From positions 4,097,967 to 4,161,966 of the forward strand of contig NC_133917.1 of the NCBI RefSeq assembly GCF_964199755.1: DNA of 64,000 bases, given 5' to 3'. A program made the position numbers and the translations under genes. Below the pieces are notes generated by a model that saw nothing but the letters and a program-made list of their open reading frames with translations, had not been told where the DNA came from and did no database searches. The stretch's first letter is position 1. The number at the start of each line of letters is the position of its first letter. Shown piece by piece: positions 1 through 11,790 of this stretch. Source of the DNA: Larus michahellis (taxonomy: Eukaryota > Chordata > Aves > Charadriiformes > Laridae).

Positions 1-929
1 GTGTCTCTCTTGGGCAAAAAGAAAAAAAAAAAAAAGAAAAAGGGTTATTTTACCCCCCTTCCCCCCCCCCCGCCCCAATATGCGCTGTAAAAGTTGGGAA
101 AGTTGTATCTGCGTCTCAGCGTTTCAATGGGAAAAAGGGGGGGATAGAAAGGGGAAAAAAAGAGGAAAGCGAAGAAAATGTCAGCGGAGTGGAGGGGTCC
201 TGTGCGACGCCGGGGATTAGTGATGTTGGTAAAATGGCAAGACGGAAACGTGAATATGCGGAGAGGAAAACCGAGCAGATAGAGAGGGAAAAGTGCTGAG
301 GGTGAGCCAGGGCTCTGCGGCTATTTCTGTGTTGTGATACCTAAAAAAACCCCCGGGTCCGGCGGGTGTTGGTCTTAGGGTGGAAAAGCGCAGGTTGGCG
401 TGGAGAAATAAAGTCTTAAACTCTGAATATTTGGACTTTTCTGAGTAAGGAGAATGGCAGGCTAGCAGGTTTTCCCAAGGCAGGTTCGGCTCTGGCGAGA
501 ATGGATTTTTTTGTTCTGTTTTGTTTTGTTTTTTGCTGGTGGATTGTGATATTTCGGGGTTTTTTTCCCGGCTTTGAGTTCTTACTTGCGAGCCTCAGGG
601 CAAAGTTTCTGTATAAGGAGTATATTTCGATTGCAAAAATCGCAATGTCCCTGCTCCGCCGGACGGGCGCTTGGTCTGAATGTTATAACCCAGATGAGAA
701 TAAAATCACGTGCGATGAATTAATGTGTGTTTTTAAGCATCGGTTCGGACAACATCTCGCTTTGTTTTGTGTGCTGTGTTAAAGATGCTGCATTTGAAGC
801 GTGGAAAAGACGAAATAGTTGTTGATGTGGTTCCAAGTGATGTTGCGTGGAGTACGGTTATTTTCATCATCCTTTTAGGTTGAATACACCAAGCTGGAAA
901 AAAAAAATGTTATAAGCGAGTTTTAAAAA

Positions 930-1190
930 GGGTAAGGAATGAAAAAAAAAAAATGAAGAGACTAATTCACGATACTGTAAATTAATATTTCATCAGGGAC
1001 AAGGTTGATTACTGGTACTTTTAACCATAATTATTTGATATTAGTGCTGTGATAATTGAATGATTTAAAGGATTCATTACATGTATGATGAGTTTGCTTT
1101 CTCTGTATTAACTATCTGCAGATTTCTTTCCCTTTCTTCTAACAGCATGTACAAGACAAAACAATATCTATTATGTGTAATATTAAGATT
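930..1190. promoter_or_regulatory. AT-rich homeodomain-site block
   Basis: A complex AT-rich stretch nearly free of long homopolymers, holding several homeodomain-type cores (TAATTA-like, TGATTAC, ATTATTTGAT, TGATAATTGAATGATT). The composition differs from the G/A-run background on both sides. It is probably a conserved non-coding element of the posterior cluster, but this rests only on composition and motif density. Confidence 0.3.
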
Positions 1191-2439
1191 GATTTTATTT
1201 CTGAGAGACCACCCCCCTGGCGAGAAGGAGAAGAATCTAAAGTTAATGTATGTTTAGCAACCCCACTCCAGAAATGCAATAAAAGTTAAAATCTCCCCTA
1301 CTGTTTTTTAATTATGATATTAGATCAGGAGGAAGGACGGTGGGAATTTATTGCTTCAACTATTTTGTATGGATGTGCCTGTTTTTTATGTAAAAACATG
1401 GGTAGTCAAGAAGACACCATGCTGTTCGCCTTCATCCCTCCTCGCGGAATATTGTTTGCTTTGTTTCCTAATGCTCATGCACTTTCTGATGCTGTTATTG
1501 GAGTAAAATATTAGCGATATTACGATACGCCGGATTGCATAATTCCTCTTGCGTCTGTTTGTATAATGCTCCTCTCCCAGCAGGTGTAATTTTAAAACCT
1601 GGAGGCTTTTCCCTCTCTCTCCCTGTGCGTGTTGCCCATGGATGAACTTTATCCCTTCCTGCCAGGAATGATTTTGGGGCGGTTTTGCACAAGACCTCGT
1701 AGCAAAAGCTGTGGGGCGGAGAAGTTGGGTAGGAGGCTGTGGGGAGAAGGGGTTGCGTTGAGAAACTCTCCCTTTTTCGCAGAAGCAGCAGGGGAAGAAC
1801 TGGGCTATATTATGGGGTTTGGGTATTTTTTCTTTCCCCCCCCCCCGCCCCCGCCAAATAAAAGCTCTCCTGGCTTCTCCTGGATATTTGCTGGGCTGGA
1901 TTTTGGGAAAGTCCCCTGAAGGCTCAGCACTTCCCTACCAGCCGAACCCGCTCCAGGGCTGGAAAACAAACTGGGGCTGGTGGAAGGGCTGGAGTAAATG
2001 GGAGCAAATGTCCCTTCTCAAGGTTGTTATCTTTAGGTGTCTGGGTGTCTGGCTCGGACCCCGAGTTTTTACATAGGTACTGGCTCTGCAGATGACCTTT
2101 GCAAACAACTGCTTGGAGGGAGGGGTGGATGAAGACATAAGACGGGGTCTTGCCTGAATATTCTTTATTTTAAGCCATATTTGTGCTAGATAGAAGCAGG
2201 TTTAAGACCGGGTTGATCTCCTGGAGGAGACGTTTGCACCAGGCCAGAGATTTTGCGGTGTGGTTTGGGCTGGAATCCATCGCCTAAAGCAGCACCCTTC
2301 GCCCCTCCGCCCCCCCTCCCGTCCCCCGTCCCCCCCTTATACATTTCGTGGGGTTATTGTCTTATTTGAGGGCACCAGGCTCTTCCTAACACCTTGTGCT
2401 CGCTTTCAAGCTCGCTGGTGTGCAACCGGAGCAGCCAAA

Positions 2440-2560
2440 CAATAGAATTTGCAGACACAACTTGGAGCTTGCAACTATAGTTATCTATGCTAATTACAGG
2501 GTGTCTGACAGAAACATAATAAATGTAAAGGGAGAAGTATAGAAATATGTTTCTTCAGGC
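2440..2560. promoter_or_regulatory. Candidate conserved non-coding block
   Basis: A short homopolymer-free block containing GCTAATTACAGG and GTCTGACAG (a MEIS-like TGACAG core). No coding potential. Regulatory role is inferred from motif content only. Confidence 0.28.
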
Positions 2561-5049
2561 AGTATACACTTCGCCTCTCTGGGTTCAGGCTTGTTTTCTT
2601 GCTCTTCTTTTAATTTACTTCTCTGGGAAATTTTTTTTTCCCCTTCTGTTGACCTGCGTTTCGTATCACACCCAAAACCGAGCTAACCTGGGAGAGGAGC
2701 TTTATTTTTGCACCCTCCCCGGCTGCTGTTGGGGAACATCTGCAATAGGCTGATGTCTGGTGGAGACCTGAAATTTTGGAAAAGGAGACCATAACCCACT
2801 TAAAGAAATTGTTCTGAGCTTTAATTGCACCTCGGAATTTATTGTCTATTAGCCGTACCTCCAACACTGGAGAGACAGGAATTCTTAGCAACAGACAGAG
2901 CCGGGGGGGGGGTGTGGGGGGTGTGGGTGGGGGGGAAGCACTTAAGCAGGTAAAAAACTCCTGCAGTGTCATTTTTAGCTGAATACTGATTTTCTCCGCC
3001 TTAGCTACGACTCCCATACTGGCTCAGAGTGAAGTTTTCACGTTGATATAAAGCGATGTGCGTGCAAGTTCCAGCGGTCCATTGTTGTACTGCGCGGGGG
3101 GGGGGGGGGGGCTGTTCTTTATGACAACTTTTAAGGAAGCCTGAATAAATATGATTTTCAAGTAGGCAAAGAATTTTGCGGGGGGGGGGGGGGAAGGAGG
3201 GATTGGAAGGGCAAAGCTTACAGCTTGCAATCGCGCTGCTGCGGGATTCACGGATGGTATTTGGCCTGAAATTAATCTTTCCCCCCCATATTTATTTACT
3301 TTAAGAGACAATCCTGGAATAAACAGAGGCATCTGAGGGATGAGGAAATATTTCGCAGCCTCTGCAGAGAGTCTGCTTTAGAGTCATTCAATCTATTGTG
3401 TACAATTTTTCCCCCCCTTTTCTTTCTTTGTTTTTTTGGTTTTGTTTTTTTTTTTAAGGGAAGGAGGGGTGAAGAAGGAACAAAAGAAAGACAGAAAGAA
3501 CTTGGGTAGGCAAAAGAGAAGAGGAAGGGAATGGAAAAGGACAAAGAAAAGGGGGGGGAAAAGGAAACTTTATTCCGGGTTGGGGCTGGAAATGCAGGCG
3601 GGGAGCTGGAGAGTTGCTTTCGTTTCGCTTCTGGAGATCCGAAGCCAGCACCGCCCTTCCCTGCTCCTCTAAAGGAGGTGTACGGTGGGGCCGGTGGGGC
3701 CGGGGGAGCCGGGGGCGGGGGGGGAGGCAAAAGAGAGGAGAAAACACTGATTTTCTTTTTTAATCCGAACTTGACAGTGTTAATTGAACCGAGGGAAAGC
3801 GGGGGAATGCGGATGGTTGGGGGGGGGGGGTTCTTCCCCCCCCGTTTGTCTGCCTGTCAAGGGGGGTGCTCGCCCCCGGGTCTCCCCTTCGGGGTGGTGG
3901 TGGGGGATGCGGCTCCGGGAGCTCCGGGCTCGGGGTGCCCCGGCGGGGCGGCAGCGCCGCAGCCCCTCTGCGGAGGAAGGCTGCTGGTGGGGCTGGGGCC
4001 TGGAGCTGCCACCGGGAAAGGGGCATTTCCCCCCTACCCCACACCCAGTTACCGGAAGGCTTTGCCTTCCCACCACTTTTTGCAAAGAAAACAAAACAAA
4101 AAAAATTAATAAAAAATTTCATAAAGCAAGAAAAACCCACGAAAGCAGTGTCACCTCAGCAGCAGGCTGTCCAATAGTTGTGGGGGTTTTTTCTTTCTTT
4201 TTTTTTTTTTTTTTTATTTTCCTCCTTCTTCTGTGTCTTTTTTTTTTTTTTTTTTTTTATTAGGGTTATTTTTTTGTCTCCGCTCCTTCCAATCAGGGGA
4301 GAATTTCTCCAAGCGAAAGGCAAAGATTTTTTGGAAGGGGGGGAAAGCGCCTGGCGGCGCGCACAGGGCAGGGGAGGGACGCGGCTGGGGCTGAGCACAC
4401 ACAGCCCTCGCAGGCAGCGGGGCGAGCAGGGGAAGCATTTAGCTCCGAAAAGGTGTCAGAAGTCAACTGGGCAGGACAGTGCCCAGACAAAAGCTTCATT
4501 TTCTGCAACCTCCTAATTTGCGACTCGATTTCCCTTTTTTTTTATTATTTTTTTTTTGTTTTTCATTATTATTTTTTTTTCTCCGCCAGGGAAAAAAAAA
4601 TAATTAAATATAAATATATCTATAAAAAAAATACTCATGCAGCTTGCGGACTGCCGGTGTTAGTTTTGCTCCGTGCAATTAAGTTCCTTTCCCCTGCAGA
4701 TTCAAAAGGGGAGGTGAGAGGAAAAGATATTATTAGTCTGCCTGGAAGGGATGTGGTAGTTCACCATCATTTCAGAAGAGGTAATCTCCCATTAAACAAG
4801 TACCGAAGCTTTTGTGGAGGGATAGGAGCGTGCAGAAAAGCTGCGAGATAACCTTGTAGCTGCTGAATTCAATAGCGAGGCGTGTTTTAATTCCAGTCTG
4901 GATATTTGCTTGGAGACACTGCTGCTGAAAAGAAGAATATTTCAGGATATTGCTTTATTTGCCCTGCACTCTGAGTGGACTTTATTCACGTAACTTTGCA
5001 TTCGTCCATGGGGATGGTTTCACGTCGAGATAAGCGTGAAAGGACAATA

Positions 5050-5103
5050 TTTTATGGGGGTTCCCATCGTGTTAAATTTTATGGGGGTTCACATCGTGTT
5101 ACG
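5050..5103 (+). repeat. 27-bp tandem duplication
   Basis: Two adjacent copies with period 27 (5050-5076 and 5077-5103) share TTTTATGGGGGTTC, then C or A, then CATCGTGTTA. They differ at only a few positions, so the duplication is recent or maintained. Each copy contains TTTATGG, a CDX/posterior-HOX-type core. Confidence 0.85.
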
Positions 5104-5130
5104 GGATTCTGCAGCAGAGAAAACGCTGTT

Positions 5131-5168
5131 TTAAGCCGTGTCTTTAGGCTTAAGCCGTGTCTTTACTT
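5131..5168 (+). repeat. 19-bp tandem duplication
   Basis: Two copies of TTAAGCCGTGTCTTTA spaced 19 nt apart (starts 5131 and 5150) lie 28 bp after the 27-bp duplication, so two independent short duplications sit within about 120 bp. Confidence 0.85.
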
Positions 5169-5329
5169 CGCTTTAAGGTGAAGTGTCTCCATCTCTGCTT
5201 TGTACTGCTTAATTCTCAGGGAGCAGCAGCCCCCGAATGAAAGGGGGTTGTATTACAAGCGCTATCTTTATGGTTTTATTTTTTAATTTTTATTTATTTA
5301 TTTATTTTATTTATTTAATTTAAGATCCC

Positions 5330-5560
5330 ACGACAACATGGGGAGTGAATAATTCCGTGGGCTGCAGGTTTCCGTGCAAATCAAAGAAATCTTTGCCGGA
5401 TAGGTTTGCCTTTGTGTAACACCAACATACACCATCCACGACTAATTTAGTGACCTTGCCTGCTTGCATTAAGGTTACAAAAACTGCTGCTACTTATTAT
5501 AACTGCGTGGCTTTGGTAATTTCTGCTCGTTTTGCGGTTCGTCTGTGGCATACCCTGACA
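5330..5560. promoter_or_regulatory. Candidate conserved non-coding block
   Basis: About 230 bp of complex sequence without homopolymers, including GTGCAAATCAAAG (POU/TCF-like) and CACGACTAATTTAGTGACC. It lies 2.6-2.8 kb upstream of the HOXC9 start codon. Conservation cannot be tested here. Confidence 0.3.
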
Positions 5561-5929
5561 TCTTACATTTTTTTTTGATTTTTTTTTCTTCCCCCCCTCT
5601 CTGGAAAACCTCCCTACTGACTCTGCTTTTCAGTGCTTCTCTCCCTCTGCATGCTCAGTCCTTCCTTTCTCTCTCCCTCCTTCTCTCTCTGCCTCTTTTC
5701 CCTTTCTCCCTTCTGCATATACGCCTGCAGACAACCCTTCTTTTGTAAGGATTCTCTTTAAAATATTCCAGCAAAGTAGAAAAGCCAAGCTGCTTTTTCC
5801 CCTCCACACAGTCACAGCCCACTATATTAGCAGCCCTGCGGAGCAAGTATTTTTAAAATGGGAATAGATAAAAGAATGATGAGTATATATAGATATAGAT
5901 ATATTATTTTTTTTTTTTTGCTCGCGAAC

Positions 5930-6240
5930 ATAAAAATAACCGTCATTGGAGACTGGTGATTGACAGATAAATTGCTCTCGATAAAGGCCAAAGAAGACAT
6001 TCTGCTCCTGCAGGAATATTTCCCTTTAAGGGCTCACATAAAGCAGGGGACTTAAAACGGAATGAGGAATAAATTCTGTGGGGGAGCAGCGAGTCGAGGA
6101 CTTTTCTCTTCGAATTTGGAAAATCCGGGCTCCCTTGACAAACACCCCCCGTCGTATTTTTATTTTAAAGCCTTCCCTATTTTTCGAGAGGGAAACCCTC
6201 TTTCTACCAGCAGCGAGGGCAACCTTCTGCATGAATATTT
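5930..6240. promoter_or_regulatory. PBX-MEIS/PREP composite site block upstream of HOXC9
   Basis: TGATTGACAG at 5957-5966 exactly matches the known PBX-PREP/MEIS composite consensus used by Hox enhancers. Around it are GATAAATTG, CGATAAAGG and, further on, TCGTATTTTTATTTTAAAG. The block is about 2 kb 5' of HOXC9 and mostly free of homopolymers. The motif is read directly; enhancer function is inferred. Confidence 0.5.
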
Positions 6241-6288
6241 ATTTTATTTTATTTTATTTTCTACTTTTATTTTATTTTATTTTATTTT
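6237..6288. repeat. (TTTTA)n microsatellite
   Basis: Repeated ATTTT/TTTTA pentamers in two runs separated by CTACT. Simple repeat. Confidence 0.85.
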
Positions 6289-6849
6289 CCTGTGAATTAA
6301 GGTGCAGGATTTTATCCTGGCTCAGCTGAGGGGGTAAGTTTGGAGGGGCCGGGGGGGGGGTGTCTCCTGGCAGCATCACTCCTTCTTGACTTTTTATCCC
6401 TGAATCTGCCTTAACCTCTTTTCCCCTCCTGCTCGCATTTCCCATGCAACTTACTGGAGGGGGGGGGTGTGGGGTGGTGGGGGGAATAATAATAAATAAT
6501 AATAATTGAAGAGGTTTCTGCCGTGCCCGTCCGTGGGACTTGCCTGTCACTGGTGAATGCTGCATCACTGGAGACCCCCTGCCCCCCCCCTTGCCTGCCT
6601 TTCCCATGCAGGAACCCCCATCCCTTCCTGAGCCCACACTTTTTCTTCTCCTTGCAAATTTTGACCGTTTCCTCTCTAAGTCCCCCCCACCAGCCCTAGA
6701 AAACCCGAGGTGATGGAGAGCCCTGGAGAGCCCAGACCATCCACATTTTTGAGGGGTTCGGTTTCTAAAAAAATAAAAAAAAAAAAATAAAAATCATGAG
6801 AGGCTATTTTTGGTTAGGTATCTCAATTTATTATTTTTTTTCATCCAGA

Positions 6850-7260
6850 AAAATCGCCTTACTCCCTTCTTTCAGACTCCAATGGGCGTGAGCTATTTAC
6901 CTACCTGTCTTTCCTTACAAAGGAAAGGTTATTCTCTCAAAATGCAGGCGGGCTATCAACCGATTTTTTAACGCTCCCAACTTCTTCAATCGATTTGGTG
7001 CAAAAAGAAAAGTTTCCAGGCGTTAACCAAAAAAAAAAAAAAAAAAAAAAGAAAAAAATAAGAACAAGCATGTGCCCAACACACATTGTTGCTTCCTCCT
7101 GATACGCGAAAGCTCTCTCATCCTCAGCTACAGAGCTGAAACTCAGTCCTACGCTTTTATTTAATGAACGACACATTTATGAACAATCAAATGATCCTCG
7201 TAAAAATTTTATTGAAGGACATAAAAACATCCACGACTACTTGCCGAATAATGCAGCCTT
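6850..7260. promoter_or_regulatory. Candidate non-coding element with purine/pyrimidine palindrome
   Basis: A mainly complex block (a poly-A run interrupts it at about 7030-7055). CTTTCCTT (6909-6916), ACA, AAGGAAAG (6920-6927) is a perfect inverted repeat with 8-bp arms. CCAATGGGCG and two ATCGATT/CCGATTT-like segments are also present. It lies 0.9-1.3 kb upstream of HOXC9. Confidence 0.3.
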
Positions 7261-7976
7261 TCACTGCAAAAAAAGCTTAGTCTTTCCTTTTTTTTTTTTT
7301 TTTTTTTTTTTTCCGGTGGGGGGGGTATTATTATTTCCCCCTCCTCTCTGCAAAGATGCTCCTTATACTATATATATATATAGTATTATTTTTTTTACCC
7401 TTCCTGAAGACACTTATTTCTTAAAGCAGGACTAGATGTGCCTGTGCCCCACAGATCTCCCAGCTGCTGAGCAGCCTGAGGAGGAGACAGCGCTGCAGAA
7501 GATGACAAAAGCCCCCTTTGCTTTTAGGTTCAAAGCTTCCCCCCCCCTCCCAGACACCCCCCCCCCCATTAGCTCCTTTCTCCAAGTGGGGAGCCCACCT
7601 CCACCGCGCTTCTCCCCTTCCCACCCATATTCCATTTAATGTATCCATTAGAGGCTGGAAGCTGCAGAAGCAAAGGACAGAGACAAATTACGTCAAGAAA
7701 TAGTTCCTGGACTACCTTCCACAATTACCTTCCACCTTCCCCAGCACCAGGGCAAATCCTTCCCCCCCCCTCCACCCTTCCACTTCCCCCCCCGCCCCCC
7801 CATCCAACCCCCGGGTAAGAGCATCCCCCCGGCTGAAGGACCGGCCGAGCCTCCCTCCTCCCCATCTCCGCCCCATTTCCATCCGTTTTGGGAAAAGCCG
7901 GGTTGCGTTATTAAAAAAAAAAAAAAAAGAAAAAAAAAAAAAGGAGAGAGAGAGAGAGAGGGAAAAAAAAAAAAGA

Positions 7977-8154
7977 CCTGCGGATTGATCCACGCTATAT
8001 TTTTGGGTAAATACAATCACGTGAGGGCGGGCAGCCAATGGCACACTGGGAAAGGCTGAAAAAATAATTACCTGCCCTGATTGTTCTATGAGAAGATAAA
8101 AAGTACACATACAGTTCATACAATAATCTTATGAATGTAAAAGAGGGGGGAACC
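7977..8154 (+). promoter_or_regulatory. HOXC9: HOXC9 promoter and 5'UTR
   Basis: The 180 bp before the HOXC9 start hold an E-box CACGTG (8018-8023), a CCAAT box (8035-8039), TAATTA (8065-8070), TGATTG (8078-8083) and the A-rich GATAAAAAG (8095-8103). The segment is complex and resembles mammalian HOXC9 5' sequence as I remember it. The transcription start itself cannot be fixed from sequence. Confidence 0.6.
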
Positions 8155-8692
8155 ATGTCGGCTTCTGGCCCCATAAGCAACTACTATGTTGACTCCTTGA
8201 TAAGCCACGAGAACGAAGAGCTCTTGGCCTCCAGGTTCCCCAGCTCTGCCTCCCACCCGGCTGCTGCCCGACCGTCAGGATTAGTCCCGGACTGTGCCGA
8301 CTTTCCGTCCTGCAGTTTCGCCCCAAAACCGGCCGTTTTCACCACCTCCTGGGCTCCCGTCCACTCCCAGTCCTCGGTGGGCTACCACCCCTACGCCCCC
8401 CAGGCGCCCGTGGGGGCCGAGCCCAGGTACATGCGGACTTGGCTGGAGCCCCTCGCCGGGGCCGTCTCCTTCCCGGCCTTCGCCCCCGGTGCTCGCCCCT
8501 ACGGCCTGAAGCCCGACGCCTTCCCCGGGCGCCGGGGGGAGTGCGGCCCCGCCGACGGCCGCGGCTACGCGGACTACATGTACGCGGCTCCCGGGGAGCT
8601 GAGAGACAGAGCAGCGCAGACAATTCCTTCCCCGGAGTCCGAAGCCATCGCTTCCAGCAAACACAAAGAAGAAAAGCACGAATTAGACCCTA
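8155..8692 (+). CDS. HOXC9: HOXC9 exon 1 (N-terminal coding exon)
   Basis: Homeobox transcription factor of paralogue group 9, acting in the nucleus to pattern thoracic and lumbar levels and motor-neuron columns. The exon encodes residues 1-179 plus one base. The N-terminus MSASGPISNYYVDSLISHEN and the PDYMY-like region (here YADYMYAAPGELRDR) are diagnostic of HOXC9. The start at 8155 has a good context (AACCATGT) and matches the family N-terminus. An in-frame ATG at 8131 would add eight residues (MNVKEGGT) but has a C at -3. The exon ends at GACCCTA before a consensus donor GTAAGT at 8693; the open frame past it reads intron. Joined to exon 2 the product is 260 aa, the same as the human protein. 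First of four co-directional Hox genes here. Confidence 0.97.
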
Positions 8693-10719
8693 GTAAGTCG
8701 AAGTCATTCTTGTTTACGACCGGGGAGGCATTACGGCTTCCAGGACCCTACTCAATAAAATGAAATTACCTTAGAGAGAGCCCGACCCTAAAACTCCAGA
8801 TACGCAGGAAGATCTGGGGGTTTGAGCGAGTCCGCCTCGCAGAGCCGGAGAGCGAATATCTCTACTTTGTTTGGGGCTCTTTAGTCTTTTTTTCCCCCTT
8901 TCCCCCCCCCCCCCTTTTTTTTTTTTTGCAAGGAGGGTCGGAGTGGGGGGGCTGTTGGCTTCTTTGATCAAATATTCATCACCTTCCACCGGGGGGAATT
9001 AAAAAAAAAAAATATAAATAAATAGAGAAGGAGAGTGCGTGTGTGAGAGGGAGCGAGAGGGGGGTAGGCAGAGGGAGAAGCCTCTTCGCTTTCAAATATT
9101 TCCACTTTCAAAGAACAAGGAAGAGTTGTAGCTGGCTGGAAGTGAGCGTATTGATGTGGGGTGGTTTTTTTTGGGGGGGGAGAGGAGAAGGGAATATCTC
9201 TGGCTAAATGCAGAGGTGTCTCTTTATCTATTTTAAAAATCAATAAAAGCTCCACCGGTGCAATTATTCATAAAATGCTCCAACACGTGGGAATAAATGA
9301 AAAGGTGGGTGCCCTGGGCGGGGGTGGGGGTGTGTGTGTAGGGGGGAAGTAAGAAGGAAAATTGGGATTGTAAAGGCAAAACTCAGTGTGTGGAGGCAGC
9401 TGAGGGCAAAAGGCAGCGAGCGCAGGACATTGGACCATACACTTGAAGAAGAAACATCTTCTGCAGCCCAAGTGAGGAGGGGGGAACTCGGGGGGGGGGA
9501 AAAAAAAAAAAAAACAAAAAACCAAGCCAAAACAACCCAACCCAGCCATCAGGAAACCTTGAACATTGTAGTGGCAGAGAGTCAGGTAACGGCCATCATC
9601 ATCTTCACCTCCAGCCCAGAGGGGACCAGCTCTGCGGAGGGGACCAGCTCCTGGGGGGTGCAGGCAGGAGGGCGGCTCAGCTGCCGGCGTTATATCAAAA
9701 CCCCCCCAAAAAACCACCCCAAACCCCCAACCCCCTCCTCGCCAAACCCTCCCGGAGAGGAGCCGAGGATGACGCGGGGGGCACCCGCCGGGGGGACCGC
9801 ACGCCCCCGCAGCATCTCGGCCATGCCCGGGACCCCCACCCCCATCCCCCCCCCCGCCCCCGGCCTAAGGTTTGGGGTGATCTGCGAGCGATAAAACGGG
9901 GTGTCAGCAGCTGGGAGCACCCTGGTGCCTCGGTATCTGGCTCTCGATCTGGGAAGGCGCTCACACCTCTATTTATGACAGGCGGGCTGGTGCCAGGCAC
10001 CCTCGTGATAAAAATAAAGTCGAAGGAATCAGGGGGCGAAAAGTCTCCTTTTTGCTGGCAGGCAGCTGCCTAAAAAACGGGCAGGGGTTGGGGGGGGGGG
10101 GGAAAACCCCTCTCTCCCCTCCTTGGGTTTTCCCCCCCTGACCCAGCGGGGATGGGGCAGCAAGCGTGGAAGGTCCACGCAAGGAGTTGGAGGAGGAAGG
10201 GGGGGGGGGGATAAAGGGGGGGGAAAAAAAAAAAAAGCCATTTCTGGGAGCCAGTGGGACATCTCGCGTGTCATCCTTAAGATATTAAAAAAACAAACTC
10301 GGCTTTCCAGGTCTGGGAAAGCTTCTAGGGAAAAGTATTGGAGAGCTGAGGTTGTAAAAAGAGTTTATGGGCCTATGAAATGGTGGGAATTTTGACTTTT
10401 TATGACTATGTTCTTAGATTACTGCTAGTAGCAGTCATGTGGATAATTATTATTTTAAACCCATTGCTACAGTTTTATTTACTGAAACTTTTATGTGAGA
10501 ACAGCAGCAAAAGAGAAGGAAATGACCCCTCCAAAATAAACAGATTAAACTCTTCTGAAGGTCACTTAAAATATTTAGGTAAGATCTGCTAATTAAACAG
10601 GTTTCTTTCTATAGATACAGCAGGGCGTGGAGGGGGGGGAGGGAAGAAAGGCCAGCTGTATACATTGATTTTTTTTTTTCCCCCACCAAAAATATAAAAA
10701 AAAAAATCTTCTTTCTCAG
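8693..10719 (+). other. HOXC9: HOXC9 intron
   Basis: A 2,027-bp intron with donor GTAAGT and acceptor TTTCTCAG, split between the first and second base of a codon (phase 1). It holds G/C homopolymers, the Hox-like block 9945-10030 (CTATTTATGACAGG, GATAAAAATAAAGTCG), and an AT-rich block 10360-10590 with TTTTTATGAC and TTTTATTTACTG, both CDX/posterior-HOX-like. These are possible intronic enhancers. Confidence 0.9.
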
Positions 10720-10964
10720 ACAATCCCGTCGCAAATTGGATTCATGCGCGCTCCACGAGGAAGAAAAGATGTCCTTACACAAAGTATCAGACCCTGGAAC
10801 TGGAAAAAGAGTTTTTATTCAATATGTACCTTACACGGGACCGGAGGTACGAAGTAGCCAGAGTCCTTAATCTCACTGAACGCCAAGTCAAAATCTGGTT
10901 TCAGAACAGGCGAATGAAAATGAAGAAAATGAATAAAGAAAAAACCGATAAAGAACAGCAATAA
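10720..10964 (+). CDS. HOXC9: HOXC9 exon 2 (homeodomain exon)
   Basis: Completes HOXC9. The split codon A|AC gives Asn, followed by [19 protein letters not shown]. The ANW tryptophan (residue 186) is the degenerate PBX-contact motif of group 9. The homeodomain spans about residues 192-251, with [20 protein letters not shown] and the recognition helix [14 protein letters not shown] (Trp48, Phe49, Gln50, Asn51, Arg53 all present). The tail [10 protein letters not shown] ends at TAA 10962-10964. Asn at residue 180 is Ser in the mammalian protein as I recall it, and Asn in other group-9 paralogues. Confidence 0.98.
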
Positions 10965-11790
10965 AGTTGGCAAAGTCCAGTCAATGAGAAACGAGGGTGG
11001 AGAGAAAAAAAAAAAAAAAAAAAAAAGAGAAAGAAAAAAAGAAAGAAAGAAAGAAAAAAAAAAAGAGGCTGTTTTTGGGGGTTGAAATGTTTCTGACTTT
11101 GAATGTGCGGATGAATGTTTAGCATTATAGGCAAACACAGCAAGCGTTTTGGGACACGAGTCTTTTCTAAAATGCAACTAAATAAAAGAAAGATGTTTGG
11201 GGGGTTTGTTTTCTCTTCCTGTCTTCTTCCTTGTTTTGTCCTCCTCAGAAAACAAACACAAGAAGTACTTGAATTTTTATTATTTTTTTTTTTTAGTATT
11301 TTATTTCATAAATTAAACTTATCCAGTATTTTTATTTTTTAATTCCGCGAGCTCGTGAGTGAATATTTTGTACAAAAGAGAGGAAAAAGAGAAAAAAAAA
11401 AAAAAAAAAGACTGAAGGGAATTATGGCTCAATGATGTTCTGTCATGGTGTTGAACGTTTCTGCTGTACTTATTTGTGTATTTTATTCTCGTCTCAGAAC
11501 CGTTCTGTAATATTGTTATGTTCGCTATTGTAGAGCAGCTCTATGTAAATATACCTAACGTCACGGGAAAAGCAAAAAAAAAAAAAAAAAAAAAAAAGAA
11601 TCAGTATGTAGGTGTCTTTTTATTGAAAGCCCTTTGGGAAGGAGCAGCCCCGGGGCTTGGCCGGGCGGTGCCGGTGCCGGTGCCTCGGCGGGGCGAACCC
11701 GAGCATCCCCCGCAGCCGGAGGAGAAGCGGAGATTTCTGCTTCCTTCCCCAGCACTTTTCTATTTCAAAGTACCATAATAAAAAGGCGCT
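10965..11790 (+). other. HOXC9: HOXC9 3'UTR and polyadenylation region
   Basis: Non-coding sequence after the HOXC9 stop. AATAAA hexamers occur at 11181-11186 and 11777-11782, and a complex AT-rich stretch at 11410-11570 looks like genuine UTR. Poly-A runs lie at about 11005-11025, 11390-11410 and 11575-11597. The end of the transcript is not certain. Confidence 0.6.

Larger units (their letters stand above)
1..7976. other. HOXC10-HOXC9 intergenic spacer
   Basis: No homeobox, hexapeptide or other credible coding sequence is seen on either strand. The stretch alternates between poly-A/T and poly-G/C runs and blocks of complex, AT-rich sequence that look like conserved non-coding DNA; the clearer blocks are listed separately. 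In mammals mir-196a-2 lies about 8 kb upstream of HOXC9. Its mature sequence and the complement were looked for by eye and not found, so it is probably just beyond the left edge. The remainder shows nothing I can name. Confidence 0.8.

Noticed and set aside
1-8130. mir-196a-2
   Set aside because: Expected between HOXC10 and HOXC9, but neither the mature sequence nor its complement was found by eye; probably just outside the left edge.
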